DNA of 14,699 bases. Source: Pseudomonadota bacterium. GTDB taxonomy: Bacteria; Pseudomonadota; Gammaproteobacteria; Halothiobacillales; Halothiobacillaceae. Position 1 is the stretch's first letter, and the number at the start of each line of letters is the position of its first letter. The stretch covers positions 1 to 14,699 of the forward strand of contig JAJYPA010000163.1 of NCBI GenBank assembly GCA_021795795.1. The letters run 5' to 3'. Under the pieces are notes generated by a model that was not told the DNA's origin, searched no databases, and saw only the letters and a list, made by a program, of their open reading frames with translations. A program made the position numbers and the translations under genes. This document shows, piece after piece, positions 1 through 7,123 of the stretch.

Positions 1-1
1 T

Positions 2-1360
2 TATTGGCAGCAGGATGCGGCAGGGATGCAGTTGTTTGCCGCGCTGGCCGAACATCGGCAGGCTGGGGAAGCAGCAGTGATGCTCGATTTGACGACATTC
101 CGTCGCTGGCTGGATCATTGGTTACAGAGCAATTATTTTGTCGCGGTCAATACGAACTCGGTGCTGGTGTTTACCCATCTGGCGGCAATTCGCGGGCGAG
201 CATTCGACGCCGTGTTCATCTTGGGTGGCGATGCAGCACAGTGGGCGCCCAGGCAGTCTGGTGGGCCATTTTTCAATCAGGCGGTGCGGGCTGCTCTGGG
301 TCTGCCGGGGCTGGCAGATGTCCAGCAACAGATTCAACGTGATTTGACAGGGTTACTGACAACAGGCGTTACCTGTTGCGTGTCGTGGCAGGTGCAGCGA
401 GAAGGCGAAAACAATCCGCTGGCAAGCTGGTTTGAGCGTCTGGATATGTTGCATGAACTGGCGTGGGGCAATCGTCTGCGTGAGACATCATCTTGCGATA
501 GCGTGGCCGGACTGGGCGAGCAGGAAATAATGCCAGTACCACCTAGCCCCGGTTTGCCCGCAGCAGAACTGCCAACGCGCATCAGTGTCAGCGCTTACAA
601 CAGTTTATTGGCGTGCCCTTATCAGTATTACGTTCGTTCAGTGCTGAAAATCAGTGCCACCGAACCGGTGCAGGACGATATGGTGAAGTCGGATTATGGC
701 TGGCTCGTGCACGATATTCTATATCGGTTTCATACGGTTCATCCACGCATTACTGGATTGCCAGATGGTGAGGCAGAGCGTGCGTTGCGGCACATCAGTG
801 AACAATGCTATGCCGAATCGATGACGCAAGACAGCTTCTCCCGTGCATGGCTGATGCGTTGGCAGGACAAAATTCCGGATTATCTGCACTGGCAACTGCA
901 CCATGAAGAACAGGGCTGGGTCTGGCATGCGGGCGAGCATGATGCACACATTGAGCTGATGTTGGACAATGAGCGGCAAGTACGCCTCTATGGCCGTATC
1001 GACAGGATCGATACATGCCCGGACGGGAGTATGGTTCTGGACTATAAAACAGGCAATCTGCAAACTTTGAAACAGGCCGTCGCAGAGATGGATGAAGATG
1101 TGCAGTTGCCAGTCTACGCTGCCATGTTGGGGACGTCAGTGACCGAGGTGGCTTTTGTGAGTCTGGATGGCGACAGTGTGACGGATGTTCGCGTGACCGA
1201 CGGCCTGCAGCAAGCAGCAGACTGCAGTATTGAACGCTTGCGTCATATATTCGATGCATTGCAAACTGGCGTGGGATTACCAGCAAACGGCGCAACACCG
1301 ACTTGCGCCTGGTGTGAAGCACAGGGAATATGTCGCCGCGGTGAGTGGACAATGCTCTGA
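2..1360 (+). CDS. PD-(D/E)XK nuclease family protein, AddB/RecB-like C-terminal part (5' truncated)
   Basis: The frame is open from base 2, so the gene begins upstream of the window. Residues here are counted from the Met at base 26. The piece starts in what looks like the end of a degenerate UvrD-like helicase region (a THLAAIRGRAFD segment at 51-61, then GGDA). It continues into a nuclease domain with GRIDRID (323-329), LDYKTG (338-343) and QLPVYA (360-365), the usual Asp, Asp-x-Lys and Gln of RecB-type nucleases. A Cys at 197 (ACPYQYY) plus C427, C430 and C436 (C-x2-C-x5-C) match the four ligands of the AddB-type 4Fe-4S cluster that staples this fold. The family repairs double-strand breaks by processing DNA ends. 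Whether this copy pairs with an AddA-like helicase cannot be seen here. It converges with nnrD across a 282-bp gap. Confidence 0.85.
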   Translation, partial: YWQQDAAGMQLFAALAEHRQAGEAAVMLDLTTFRRWLDHWLQSNYFVAVNTNSVLVFTHLAAIRGRAFDAVFILGGDAAQWAPRQSGGPFFNQAVRAALGLPGLADVQQQIQRDLTGLLTTGVTCCVSWQVQREGENNPLASWFERLDMLHELAWGNRLRETSSCDSVAGLGEQEIMPVPPSPGLPAAELPTRISVSAYNSLLACPYQYYVRSVLKISATEPVQDDMVKSDYGWLVHDILYRFHTVHPRITGLPDGEAERALRHISEQCYAESMTQDSFSRAWLMRWQDKIPDYLHWQLHHEEQGWVWHAGEHDAHIELMLDNERQVRLYGRIDRIDTCPDGSMVLDYKTGNLQTLKQAVAEMDEDVQLPVYAAMLGTSVTEVAFVSLDGDSVTDVRVTDGLQQAADCSIERLRHIFDALQTGVGLPANGATPTCAWCEAQGICRRGEWTML

Positions 1361-1503
1361 TGAATACCCGGCATTAAATTGCGAGCCGTTCCCAATGCGA
1401 TCATGCCGTAGCGTAGCAATATGAAGCAAACTTGCGGATGCCTTACAGCGTATTTAGGATGTTTATGCTGTGATGTTTATCCTGTGTCGCCGAGGGGATT
1501 GCG

Positions 1504-1569
1504 ATAGGGCTCTGACTATAGGGCTCTGACTTAAGCCAACTTAACCCAACTTAACCCAACTTAACCCAA
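1504..1569. repeat. Compound short tandem repeats in the convergent gap
   Basis: Two perfect 14-bp copies of ATAGGGCTCTGACT (1504-1517, 1518-1531) run straight into four 10-bp units of CTTAACCCAA (1530-1539, the first reading CTTAAGCCAA, then 1540-1549, 1550-1559 and 1560-1569). The rest of the 1361-1642 gap holds only a near direct repeat, ATGTTTATGC/ATGTTTATCC, around 1460-1485. I see no gene and no convincing hairpin terminator in the gap. Confidence 0.85.
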
Positions 1570-1642
1570 TCAGACCGCACAAAATCCGGAGCGATTCAAA
1601 AAACAGGAAAGGGCGGTATCGTGAGTGACATGACGCTAATTA

Positions 1643-2515
1643 TCAAACTTGAATCCCCGATTTAACGTAAATCCAGCCATTTAATACTGTTCGTGCTGCA
1701 TCAGTTACTTCTGATGCGGTCAGTCCTATTGGCCCTATACCCCGTTGTACCAAGCTGTCGGCGGCTGCGCCATGCAGATAGACGGCTAGTAATGTCGCTT
1801 GTTGCGGGCTGAGTTGTTGTGCGATCAAGGCGGCGATCATACCCGACAACACATCTCCCATTCCTGAGCCACTTAAACCGGGGTTGCCGGTGGGATTGAT
1901 GAACCAGTTGAGTTCAGTTAGCGCACAAATGCTGCTGGCGCCTTTAAGTACCACGATGCTGTAAAAGTGCTTTGCCAGAGTTTGCGCTGCACCGACCCGG
2001 TCTTGTTGCACGGTATCGGTGGTGCTATGCAGTAGTCTGGCGGCTTCGGCAGGGTGAGGGGTTAATATGCTGGCGGAAGTTCTGTGTTGCAATGATTCTG
2101 CGAGTTCGGTGTGAGTGGCGATTAAATTCAGCGCGTCGGCATCCAGTACCAGCGGTATGTCACTGGCGAGAGCTTGTTGCAACCAGAGCAGGGCAACATC
2201 ATCTTGCCCAAGTCCGGGCCCAATGACCAGTGTGGAGATGGAGGCGAGATCGAATAATTGCGCTGGTGAGCGTAGCATGAGTTCGGGTTGTTGCAGATCA
2301 ACGATCGGCGCATTATCGGTCAAGAGTGCGACATATACTCGCCCCGCGCCGCATTTCAGTGCCGCACGACCGGCCAGCAGAGCCGCGCCAACCATGGTTG
2401 CGGCACCGCCGATGATACCGACACTGCCTAACATGCCTTTATGACAATCTGTCGGGCGCGGTTTGAGTGCGGCGGTCACAAATTGCTGATTTAATTGATG
2501 TATGGTGGTCTTCAT
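1643..2515 (-). CDS. nnrD: ADP/ATP-dependent NAD(P)H-hydrate dehydratase
   Basis: This 290-residue protein belongs to the YjeF C-terminal/ribokinase-like family that dehydrates damaged NADHX and NADPHX back to NADH and NADPH, using ADP (or ATP) as phosphate donor in the cytoplasm. Visible motifs are KGMLGSVGIIGGAATMVGAA near the N-terminus (nucleotide-binding start of the fold), VLDADALN in the middle, ILTPHPAEAARLL (the conserved TPHxGE-like segment), VLKGASS, and GNPGLSGSGMGDVLSG, whose GxGDxLSG carries the catalytic Asp. I chose the ATG at 2515 because AGGTG lies six bases upstream; a TTG five codons earlier is less likely. The N-terminal epimerase domain (NnrE) found fused in some bacteria is absent, so the epimerase must be encoded elsewhere. 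Length is normal for the stand-alone dehydratase. Confidence 0.93.
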   Translation of the reverse strand: MKTTIHQLNQQFVTAALKPRPTDCHKGMLGSVGIIGGAATMVGAALLAGRAALKCGAGRVYVALLTDNAPIVDLQQPELMLRSPAQLFDLASISTLVIGPGLGQDDVALLWLQQALASDIPLVLDADALNLIATHTELAESLQHRTSASILTPHPAEAARLLHSTTDTVQQDRVGAAQTLAKHFYSIVVLKGASSICALTELNWFINPTGNPGLSGSGMGDVLSGMIAALIAQQLSPQQATLLAVYLHGAAADSLVQRGIGPIGLTASEVTDAARTVLNGWIYVKSGIQV

Positions 2516-2585
2516 ATGCGTCACCTGCAACCAAAATCGTGATCAAGCCTGAATCGCCACGTTAATTTTTTCAAATGTTTGTTAG

Positions 2586-2683
2586 GGAAGCGCTGATTAA
2601 TTCCTCCATGAGCCGCGTTGCGGGTCAAATCGGGGAGATCACGACGCGTACGGCGCAGAAAAATTGTTGCACAATCCGCTTCC
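2586..2683. mobile_element. 98-bp MITE-like element with IS5-type ends
   Basis: The left end GGAAGCGCTGATTAATTCC matches the left end of the IS5-family element at 4208. The right end CGCTTCC (2677-2683) is the inverse of its first seven bases. Flanks are TTAG (2582-2585) and CTAG (2684-2687), near-identical 4-bp YTAG duplications of the kind IS5 relatives make. No protein is encoded. The element sits directly against the Nramp stop codon. Its inner right part, read on the minus strand, forms a small ATTGT/ACAAT hairpin followed by TTTTT, which could weakly terminate the Nramp transcript. Confidence 0.6.
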
Positions 2684-3928
2684 CTAGTGCGCCAACAGAC
2701 CGGTTAACCCGCCCCACACACCCAGCCCGGCGGTAAGCGCAATCGTCAACGCCACGATCACCGCGTAGGTACCTTGAAGCTGGCTGCTACGAGGCAGGGC
2801 ACGTCGCGCCAGGGCGTAGAGCAAGCCAAGCACCACCGGCAACAACAAGGCGTTCATGACCTCCACGCCGACGCTGAGATCGACCAGGTTGACGCCGGAA
2901 CTCACCAGCAGGCCGCTTGCCGCCAGTACCGCCACGAACACCAGATAGAACCACGGTGCCTCGCGCGGATGATGTTCCAGCGAGTGTTTGTAACCGGTGA
3001 CTTCACCCAGTCCCCAGGCGGCCGTGAGCGACACCACAATAGCCGCCACCAGCGATGCGCCGAGCATGCCCAAGACGAACATCAGGCGGCCATTTTGCAC
3101 GCCCAGGTAAGGGGTCAGCGCATGGGAAATCTGCTGCACCGTGTCGAGTCGGGAATTCCCGCCGCTGCGCCTGAAGGTGGCAGCTACGGCGATCAGAATA
3201 GCCGCCATGATGGCTTGGGTGACAACCGCGCCGATGGCCGTGTCCCAGCGCGCGGCGGGCAGATGATGCGGTTTTAGCCCCTTGTCCACCACGGCCGACT
3301 GCTGGTAGAAAACCATCCATGGCATGATCACCGCACCAATGTTAGCCGCCACCAGATAGAGATAGCCGTGGTCGGCCAGCGGCATGCTGGTAAGGCCATG
3401 GAGCACTGCTGCAGGGTCCGGGCGCGACACCACAGCAACGTAGACAAAGGCCAGTTCAAACAGTCCAATGGCCACCGCGACGCGTTCCACCGAGCGGTAC
3501 GATCCGGAAATCACCACTGTCAGCAGGAATCCCAGCGTGACCAGCACGCTGGCCCAGATGGGAATGCCATAGAGCGCGCCGACGCCGGCGATGCCGCTCA
3601 TTTCGGTAATCAGCGCACCGAGGCAGGACATCAGCAGCGTGGATACCGACAGCCAAGCCCAGCCGCGGCCGAAGTGTTGCTTGATGAGTTCACCGTGGCC
3701 GCGACCGGTGAGCAGGCCCAGACGCAAAGTGAGTTCCTGCACCAGATACAGAATTGGGATCAACAGCAATTGCAGGGCCAGCAGTTTGTATCCCCATTGG
3801 GCGCCACTTTGGGCCGCAGTGATGACGCTACCGGCATCCGTATCGGCCAGCATCACAACCAGGCCGGGTCCAGCCACGGCAAAGAAGGCGGCTAAGCGAG
3901 CTTGGGACGACACGACGATGCTATTCAT
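2684..3928 (-). CDS. Nramp-family (SLC11/MntH-like) metal ion transporter, divergent metal site
   Basis: The 414-residue product is almost entirely hydrophobic segments (about 11 membrane helices) and fits proton-coupled Nramp importers of Mn2+ or Fe2+ in the inner membrane. The first helix has GPGLVVMLADTDAGS: it aligns with the canonical DPGN metal-binding turn but reads D31-A-G-S34, keeping the Asp and replacing Pro and Asn. The sixth helix has NIGAVIMPWMVF in place of the usual A-x-x-M-P-H-N: A199, M202 and P203 are kept, while His is W204 and Asn is Met. The retained Met argues for a transition metal, since the Met is said to be lost in the Mg2+-type Nramp relatives; this is from memory of the family. 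The ATG overlaps the stop of the upstream microprotein by ATGA and has only a weak AAAAAG before it, which suggests translational coupling. The stop codon abuts a MITE. Confidence 0.88.
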   Translation of the reverse strand: MNSIVVSSQARLAAFFAVAGPGLVVMLADTDAGSVITAAQSGAQWGYKLLALQLLLIPILYLVQELTLRLGLLTGRGHGELIKQHFGRGWAWLSVSTLLMSCLGALITEMSGIAGVGALYGIPIWASVLVTLGFLLTVVISGSYRSVERVAVAIGLFELAFVYVAVVSRPDPAAVLHGLTSMPLADHGYLYLVAANIGAVIMPWMVFYQQSAVVDKGLKPHHLPAARWDTAIGAVVTQAIMAAILIAVAATFRRSGGNSRLDTVQQISHALTPYLGVQNGRLMFVLGMLGASLVAAIVVSLTAAWGLGEVTGYKHSLEHHPREAPWFYLVFVAVLAASGLLVSSGVNLVDLSVGVEVMNALLLPVVLGLLYALARRALPRSSQLQGTYAVIVALTIALTAGLGVWGGLTGLLAH

Positions 3929-4068
3929 CTTTTTGGCGGCTGGTTTTCATCCGTTACCGCTTGGATTGCTATTGGTGGAGGAGCGGCATTTGCATTTGAG
4001 GACAAAGAGCCCGCCAGGAAAGCAACTATGGCGAGTGTTTTGGAGTGCTGTGGCGGAACTGGTGGCAT
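3925..4068 (-). CDS. 47-residue signal-peptide-like microprotein upstream of Nramp transporter
   Basis: I do not recognise this gene. It reads MPPVPPQHSK, a hydrophobic core TLAIVAFLAGSL (11-22), then SSNANA followed by APPPIAIQAV and a polar tail to Arg47. This has the shape of a Sec signal peptide with an AxA-type site (ANA|A after residue 28), leaving a 19-residue proline-containing peptide in the periplasm; alternatively it stays as a membrane anchor. The stop overlaps the Nramp ATG (ATGA), so the two are probably translated together. An in-frame ATG at 4128 is rejected because it lies inside the -35 element and Fur-like box, upstream of the predicted transcript start. The upstream ribosome site is weak (AGAGACG). 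It may be a real exported peptide or merely a coupling leader. Confidence 0.5.
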   Translation of the reverse strand: MPPVPPQHSKTLAIVAFLAGSLSSNANAAPPPIAIQAVTDENQPPKR

Positions 4069-4104
4069 GAGTTGTCGTCTCTGGAACAATAGCGATAAAG
4101 TGCA

Positions 4105-4133
4105 ATTATAAATGGGAATCGTTTTCATGTAAA
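4105..4133 (-). promoter_or_regulatory. Sigma-70 promoter of the microprotein-Nramp unit with embedded Fur-box-like operator
   Basis: On the minus strand a -35 TTTACA (4128-4133) and a -10 TATAAT (4105-4110) are separated by exactly 17 bases. The spacer and edge carry AATGGGAATCGTTTTCATG (4111-4129, plus-strand reading), which agrees at 14 of 19 positions with the classical Fur box AATGATAATCATTATCATT. A repressor bound here would block RNA polymerase directly. Fur or its manganese-sensing variant Mur would both fit a metal importer. The transcript should start near 4098, leaving about 30 bases before the microprotein ATG. Confidence 0.7.
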
Positions 4134-4138
4134 GGAAG

Positions 4139-4153
4139 AATTGTTGCACAATC
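4139..4153. repeat. 15-bp dyad copy upstream of the Nramp promoter
   Basis: AATTGTTGCACAATC, with the dyad ATTGT-TGC-ACAAT, lies six bases upstream of the -35 element. The identical 15 bases occur at 2662-2676, just beyond the Nramp stop codon inside the MITE end. It could be an upstream activator or repressor site, or a leftover of the same mobile family. Confidence 0.45.
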
Positions 4154-5156
4154 GCAGTACATACAGTCAAAGTCAAGCGGCCAATGAAGCCGATATCAAC
4201 ATGCTAAGGAAGCGCTGATTTATTCCACCGAACCCACCTAAACTGGAGCGATTTCTGGTAAAATCTTGTTGTTCTGTTCACGGGTAGGATGATGATGCAA
4301 AAGAGTTTTTCTGAACTGGAATATGCGGCCAAGAAGAACCAAACCCGGCGCGATATTTTTCTGGACGAGTTGGAACGCATCACGCCGTGGGCTGCGCTTG
4401 AACAAGGCATTGCGCCTTTTTACCCAAACAGCGGAAGCCCTGGCCGTCCACCGATCGGTCTTGCCCGAATGTTACGGATGTATGTTGCGCAACAATGCTT
4501 TGGTCTTTCCGATGAAGGCATGGAAGACGCCATCTACGATAGCCAGGCAATCCGCCGCACTGTCCTCGACCAGGAACCAGAAGGGCGAACGCGATCCGGA
4601 AATGCACCAGACCAGGAAGGGCAACCAGTGGTGTGTGTCACGAACACAGGCGTGAACCTGTGGTGCTGTACTGAAGATGGGAGTCGGCCTCCCGGAATCG
4701 GCTTGCAGGAGCTGATTCCAAACCGCCCGGTGCTGCTGCGTTCAAAAGGCGCGGTGGTGAGCGACCGTGGAAAAGTTACCGTTTAAAGGTGGCAGGTACG
4801 TATTGAGAAGATGAGCGAAAGCAAACCGTTCGATGACGCATCGTTATTGCCTCAAAGCACTGTCAAAACTGGGGACGACCATTGGCTCCAGGATCAGTCG
4901 GGACGACACCTGTTTACGGACCCGTCGGCAGTCGGTGTATAGGCGGCATGAGTTCAATACAGGCTTTGGTACGGAACGTGAGAACCTCGTTTCGGATGGA
5001 AAGGGAAATGACAAATGGCAAACACCATGAGGAAGAATACCGATGACGGAACGAGGGGCGGAGCTGTCCGTAGTAGCGACGAAGTCTTTGTAATGAAGAC
5101 GGAGCGAAGGGGCTGTGTTACCCCGTTGACGAATGTCACCAACCTGCCATGCGGGG

Positions 5157-6410
5157 ATGAATGACGTGACATCAACAAAACCTTATAGCATTGCGAAACG
5201 CACGGTGTGGGAAGCGTATCAGCAAGTCAAGGCCAATCGGGGTGCTGCCGGCATCGATGATGAAACCATTGCGATGTTCGAGCAGGATATGTCGAAGAAT
5301 TTGTACAAGCTGTGGAATCGGATGTCATCGGGGTCGTATTTCCCGCCGCCGGTCAAGCAAGTGGAAATTCCAAAGGCGAAGGGCGGCACGAGAAAGCTGG
5401 GCATCCCCACGGTGTCTGATCGAGTAGCACAAACCGCGGTCAAGCTTCTCATTGAACCGATACTCGACCCGATGTTTCATGCAGATTCATATGGATATCG
5501 GTCGAGAAGATCGGCGAAACAGGCAATTGCCGTCACCCGACAACGGTGCTGGCAATACGACTGGGTGGTGGAGTTTGACATCAAGGCGGCCTTTGATCAA
5601 ATTGATCATGGCCTCTTGCTAAAAGCGGTACGCGCGCATATCAGGGAAGGCTGGATACTGATGTATATCGAACGGTGGCTGACTGCGCCGTTCGAGACCG
5701 CTAATGGAGAGCAACTGCCACGAATTCGGGGCACTCCCCAAGGTGGAGTGGTCAGTCCAATCCTGATGAATCTGTTCATGCACTACGCGTTCGATTGCTG
5801 GATACAGCGTACTTATCCACAATGTCCTTTTGCCCGATATGCCGACGATGCGGTCGTTCACTGCCGGAGTCAGAAGCAGGCGGAAAATGTAATGCAATTC
5901 ATCGCATTACGGCTGGCGGAATGTGGGTTGACGATGCATCCGGAGAAATCGAAAATCGTGTACTGCAAAGACAGTAACCGCACCGCATCGTATCAGCATG
6001 TGCAGTTCACATTTCTCGGCTTTACGTTTCGTCCGAGGAAGGCATTAAGCAAGCAGCGCAGGATATTTACCAGTTTCCTTCCGGCGGCGAGCGAAGATGC
6101 TCTGAAACGAATGCGGCAAGCGGTGCGCGGGTGGAGGCTGAATCGACAGACCCATGTAACACTGCGCGACTTGGCAAAGCTATATAACCCGATCATACAA
6201 GGATGGTGGAATTACTATGGAGCGTTTTATCAGACAGGCATGCACAACATCTTTCAGCACATTGACCGCACGCTTGAGCGATGGGCCGGACGTAAATACA
6301 AGGCACTCGCTGGGCGAAGGCGGCGCAGTGTTGAATGGTTGTGCAAGATGCAGGAAGTCTATCCGGCGTTATTTCACCACTGGCGTGTTATTGGGGCAAA
6401 GGTTGGATAA
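5157..6410 (+). CDS. ltrA: Group II intron reverse transcriptase/maturase
   Basis: This 417-residue protein binds its own intron RNA, helps splicing, and copies the intron into DNA at new sites. Motifs in order are NRGAAGIDDETI (RT0/1 region), SGSYFPPPVKQVEIPK, GGTRKLGIPTVSDRVAQ, SYGYRSRRSAKQAI, FDIKAAFDQIDH (first catalytic Asp), GTPQGGVVSPILMNLFMH, the catalytic FARYADDAVV, FLGFTFRPRK, and a maturase/X segment LRDLAKLYNPIIQGWWNYYG. It ends soon after the maturase domain with no HNH endonuclease, so mobility probably relies on replication forks or single-stranded DNA. The ATG at 5157 is taken because the conserved STKPYSIAKRTVWEAY follows at once; an in-frame ATG lies eight codons upstream. 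The stop lies three bases before domain V. The intron class (perhaps C, D or a relative) is not settled. Confidence 0.9.
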   Translation: MNDVTSTKPYSIAKRTVWEAYQQVKANRGAAGIDDETIAMFEQDMSKNLYKLWNRMSSGSYFPPPVKQVEIPKAKGGTRKLGIPTVSDRVAQTAVKLLIEPILDPMFHADSYGYRSRRSAKQAIAVTRQRCWQYDWVVEFDIKAAFDQIDHGLLLKAVRAHIREGWILMYIERWLTAPFETANGEQLPRIRGTPQGGVVSPILMNLFMHYAFDCWIQRTYPQCPFARYADDAVVHCRSQKQAENVMQFIALRLAECGLTMHPEKSKIVYCKDSNRTASYQHVQFTFLGFTFRPRKALSKQRRIFTSFLPAASEDALKRMRQAVRGWRLNRQTHVTLRDLAKLYNPIIQGWWNYYGAFYQTGMHNIFQHIDRTLERWAGRKYKALAGRRRRSVEWLCKMQEVYPALFHHWRVIGAKVG

Positions 6411-6413
6411 CGG

Positions 6414-6487
6414 GAGCCGTATGACGCGAGAGTGTCACGTACGGTTCTGCGAGCGGCTGCGGGGGAAGTTCCTTCGGCCGACTCACC
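6414..6487 (+). ncRNA. Group II intron domains V and VI
   Basis: Domain V is the 34-nt hairpin 6414-6447, starting GAGCCGTATG and ending CGTACGGTTC, with the catalytic AGC triad at 6415-6417. Domain VI follows: GAG-CGGC on the 5' side pairs with GCCG-A-CTC on the 3' side, leaving a single bulged A at 6481. That A is seven bases from the proposed 3' splice site (6487/6488), where the lariat branch point is expected. Confidence 0.85.
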
Positions 6488-7088
6488 ATTTCGGCATGAA
6501 AGCGCACATTGGCGTTGATGCCAATTCCGGTCTGGTTCACACCGTAGTGGGCACGGCAGGTAATGTCAGTGACGTCAGCCAGGCGCAGGCATTGCTGCAC
6601 GGCGATGAAACCATGGCATTCGGCGATGCCGGATATCAGGGGGTGGAAAAGCGCGCGGAACATCTGGAAACGCCGGTCATCTGGCACACCGCCATGCGCC
6701 CTGGCAAGCGGCGCGCGCTGGACAAATCACCAGAGGGTGAAGCGCAGGAATGGCTGGAACAGGCCAAGGCCAGCATTCGCGCCAAGGTCGAGCATCCGTT
6801 TCATGTCGTGAAGAACCTGTTCCACCACCGCAAGGCGCGTTACCGTGGCTTGGCAAAAAACACCGCGCAATTGTTCTCTCTGTTTGGTTTCGCCAATTTG
6901 GTCTTGGCTCGACGGTGGTTGATAGATATTGACAGTCTAATTGCGTCCTGAAAACGGAAAACCGGGTAAATAATGCGGAAAATATCAAGATTCAGGCTGA
7001 AAAGCACCGAATCTCACCACAAAACCCAAAAATCTCATGCAAAATTTTATTGCGCAGCCAATTATTCAGCGACTCCTTAAGCGCCGTA

Positions 7089-7123
7089 GGAATCTCCGGC
7101 ATTTATGCCGGGGAGGATGTCAA
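7089..7123. mobile_element. IS200/IS605-type right-end hairpin relic
   Basis: The sequence GGAATCTCCGGCAT, a TT loop, then ATGCCGGGGAGGATGTCAA forms a perfect CCGGCAT/ATGCCGG stem (7096-7102 with 7105-7111). It has the GGAATCyCC...GGGGAGGATGTCAA form I know from the right ends of tnpB-carrying IS200/IS605 elements, where it also forms the 3' end of the tnpB-associated guide RNA. No tnpA or tnpB remains. It interrupts the IS3 relic that follows. Confidence 0.5.

Larger units (their letters stand above)
4633..6487 (+). mobile_element. Group II intron with reverse transcriptase ORF
   Basis: The 5' end is GTGTGTC, matching the GUGYG consensus, and the 3' part has a clear domain V and VI. The ends were set by the host frame: with the junction after 4632 and before 6488 the transposase reads W-Y-F-G-M-K, the family form. 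A candidate EBS1, ACCATTGG at 4878-4885, can pair with all eight last bases of exon 1 (CCAGTGGT, one G-U wobble). The branch A is placed at -7. These four signs agree, so the intron is probably splicing-competent at the RNA level. GTGTG also occurs two bases earlier, but that choice does not restore the host codon. The total length of 1855 nt is ordinary for a bacterial ORF-containing group II intron. Confidence 0.85.
4289..6951 (+). pseudogene. IS5-family DDE transposase, deleted internally and split by a group II intron
   Basis: Exon 1 (4289-4632) starts at one of three consecutive ATGs and reads MQKSFSELEYAAKK, then GRPPIGLARMLRMYVAQQCF and GMEDAIYDSQAIRR, typical of IS1106-like transposases. 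At about 4553-4562 the reading frame jumps from AIRR to SSTRNQKGERDPEMHQTRKG. From memory of the family, some 55-65 codons are missing there, including the first catalytic Asp (usually in a VDAT motif). Exon 2 (6488-6951) continues with FGMKAHIGVDANSG, the second Asp in FGDAGYQG, and the Glu in RAKVEHPFHVVKNLF, and ends at a normal C-terminus. Splicing the intron out rejoins exon 1 and exon 2 in frame as QW-Y-FGMK. Even so, the deletion leaves the transposase frameshifted and without its first Asp, so it should be inactive. Confidence 0.85.
4208..7076 (+). mobile_element. IS5-family insertion sequence (IS1106-like), degenerate, carrying a group II intron
   Basis: The left end GGAAGCGCTGATTTATTCC (4208-4226) and the inverse of the right end ending at 7076 (GGAGTCGCTGAATAATTGG) match at 13 of 19 positions, and both lie just outside the transposase fragments. 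Flanks are CTAA on the left and TTAA on the right, consistent with a decayed 4-bp YTAA target duplication. Subtracting the 1855-bp intron leaves about 1.0 kb, slightly less than the usual 1.2 kb, which fits the internal transposase deletion. The element lies 75 bp upstream of the Nramp promoter. Confidence 0.8.

Noticed and set aside
2774..3895. Long plus-strand open frames opposite the Nramp gene
   Set aside because: They are Gln/His/Arg-rich shadows of a GC-rich membrane protein gene on the other strand, with no family features.
4069..4176. Longer start for the microprotein (in-frame starts at 4128 or 4176)
   Set aside because: The 4128 ATG overlaps the -35 and Fur-like box, and both starts lie upstream of the predicted transcript start. 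The extension would also place the signal-like core mid-protein.
4633..4786. Continuation of the transposase frame past 4632 as protein
   Set aside because: This is the 5' part of the group II intron; family similarity stops exactly at the splice junction.
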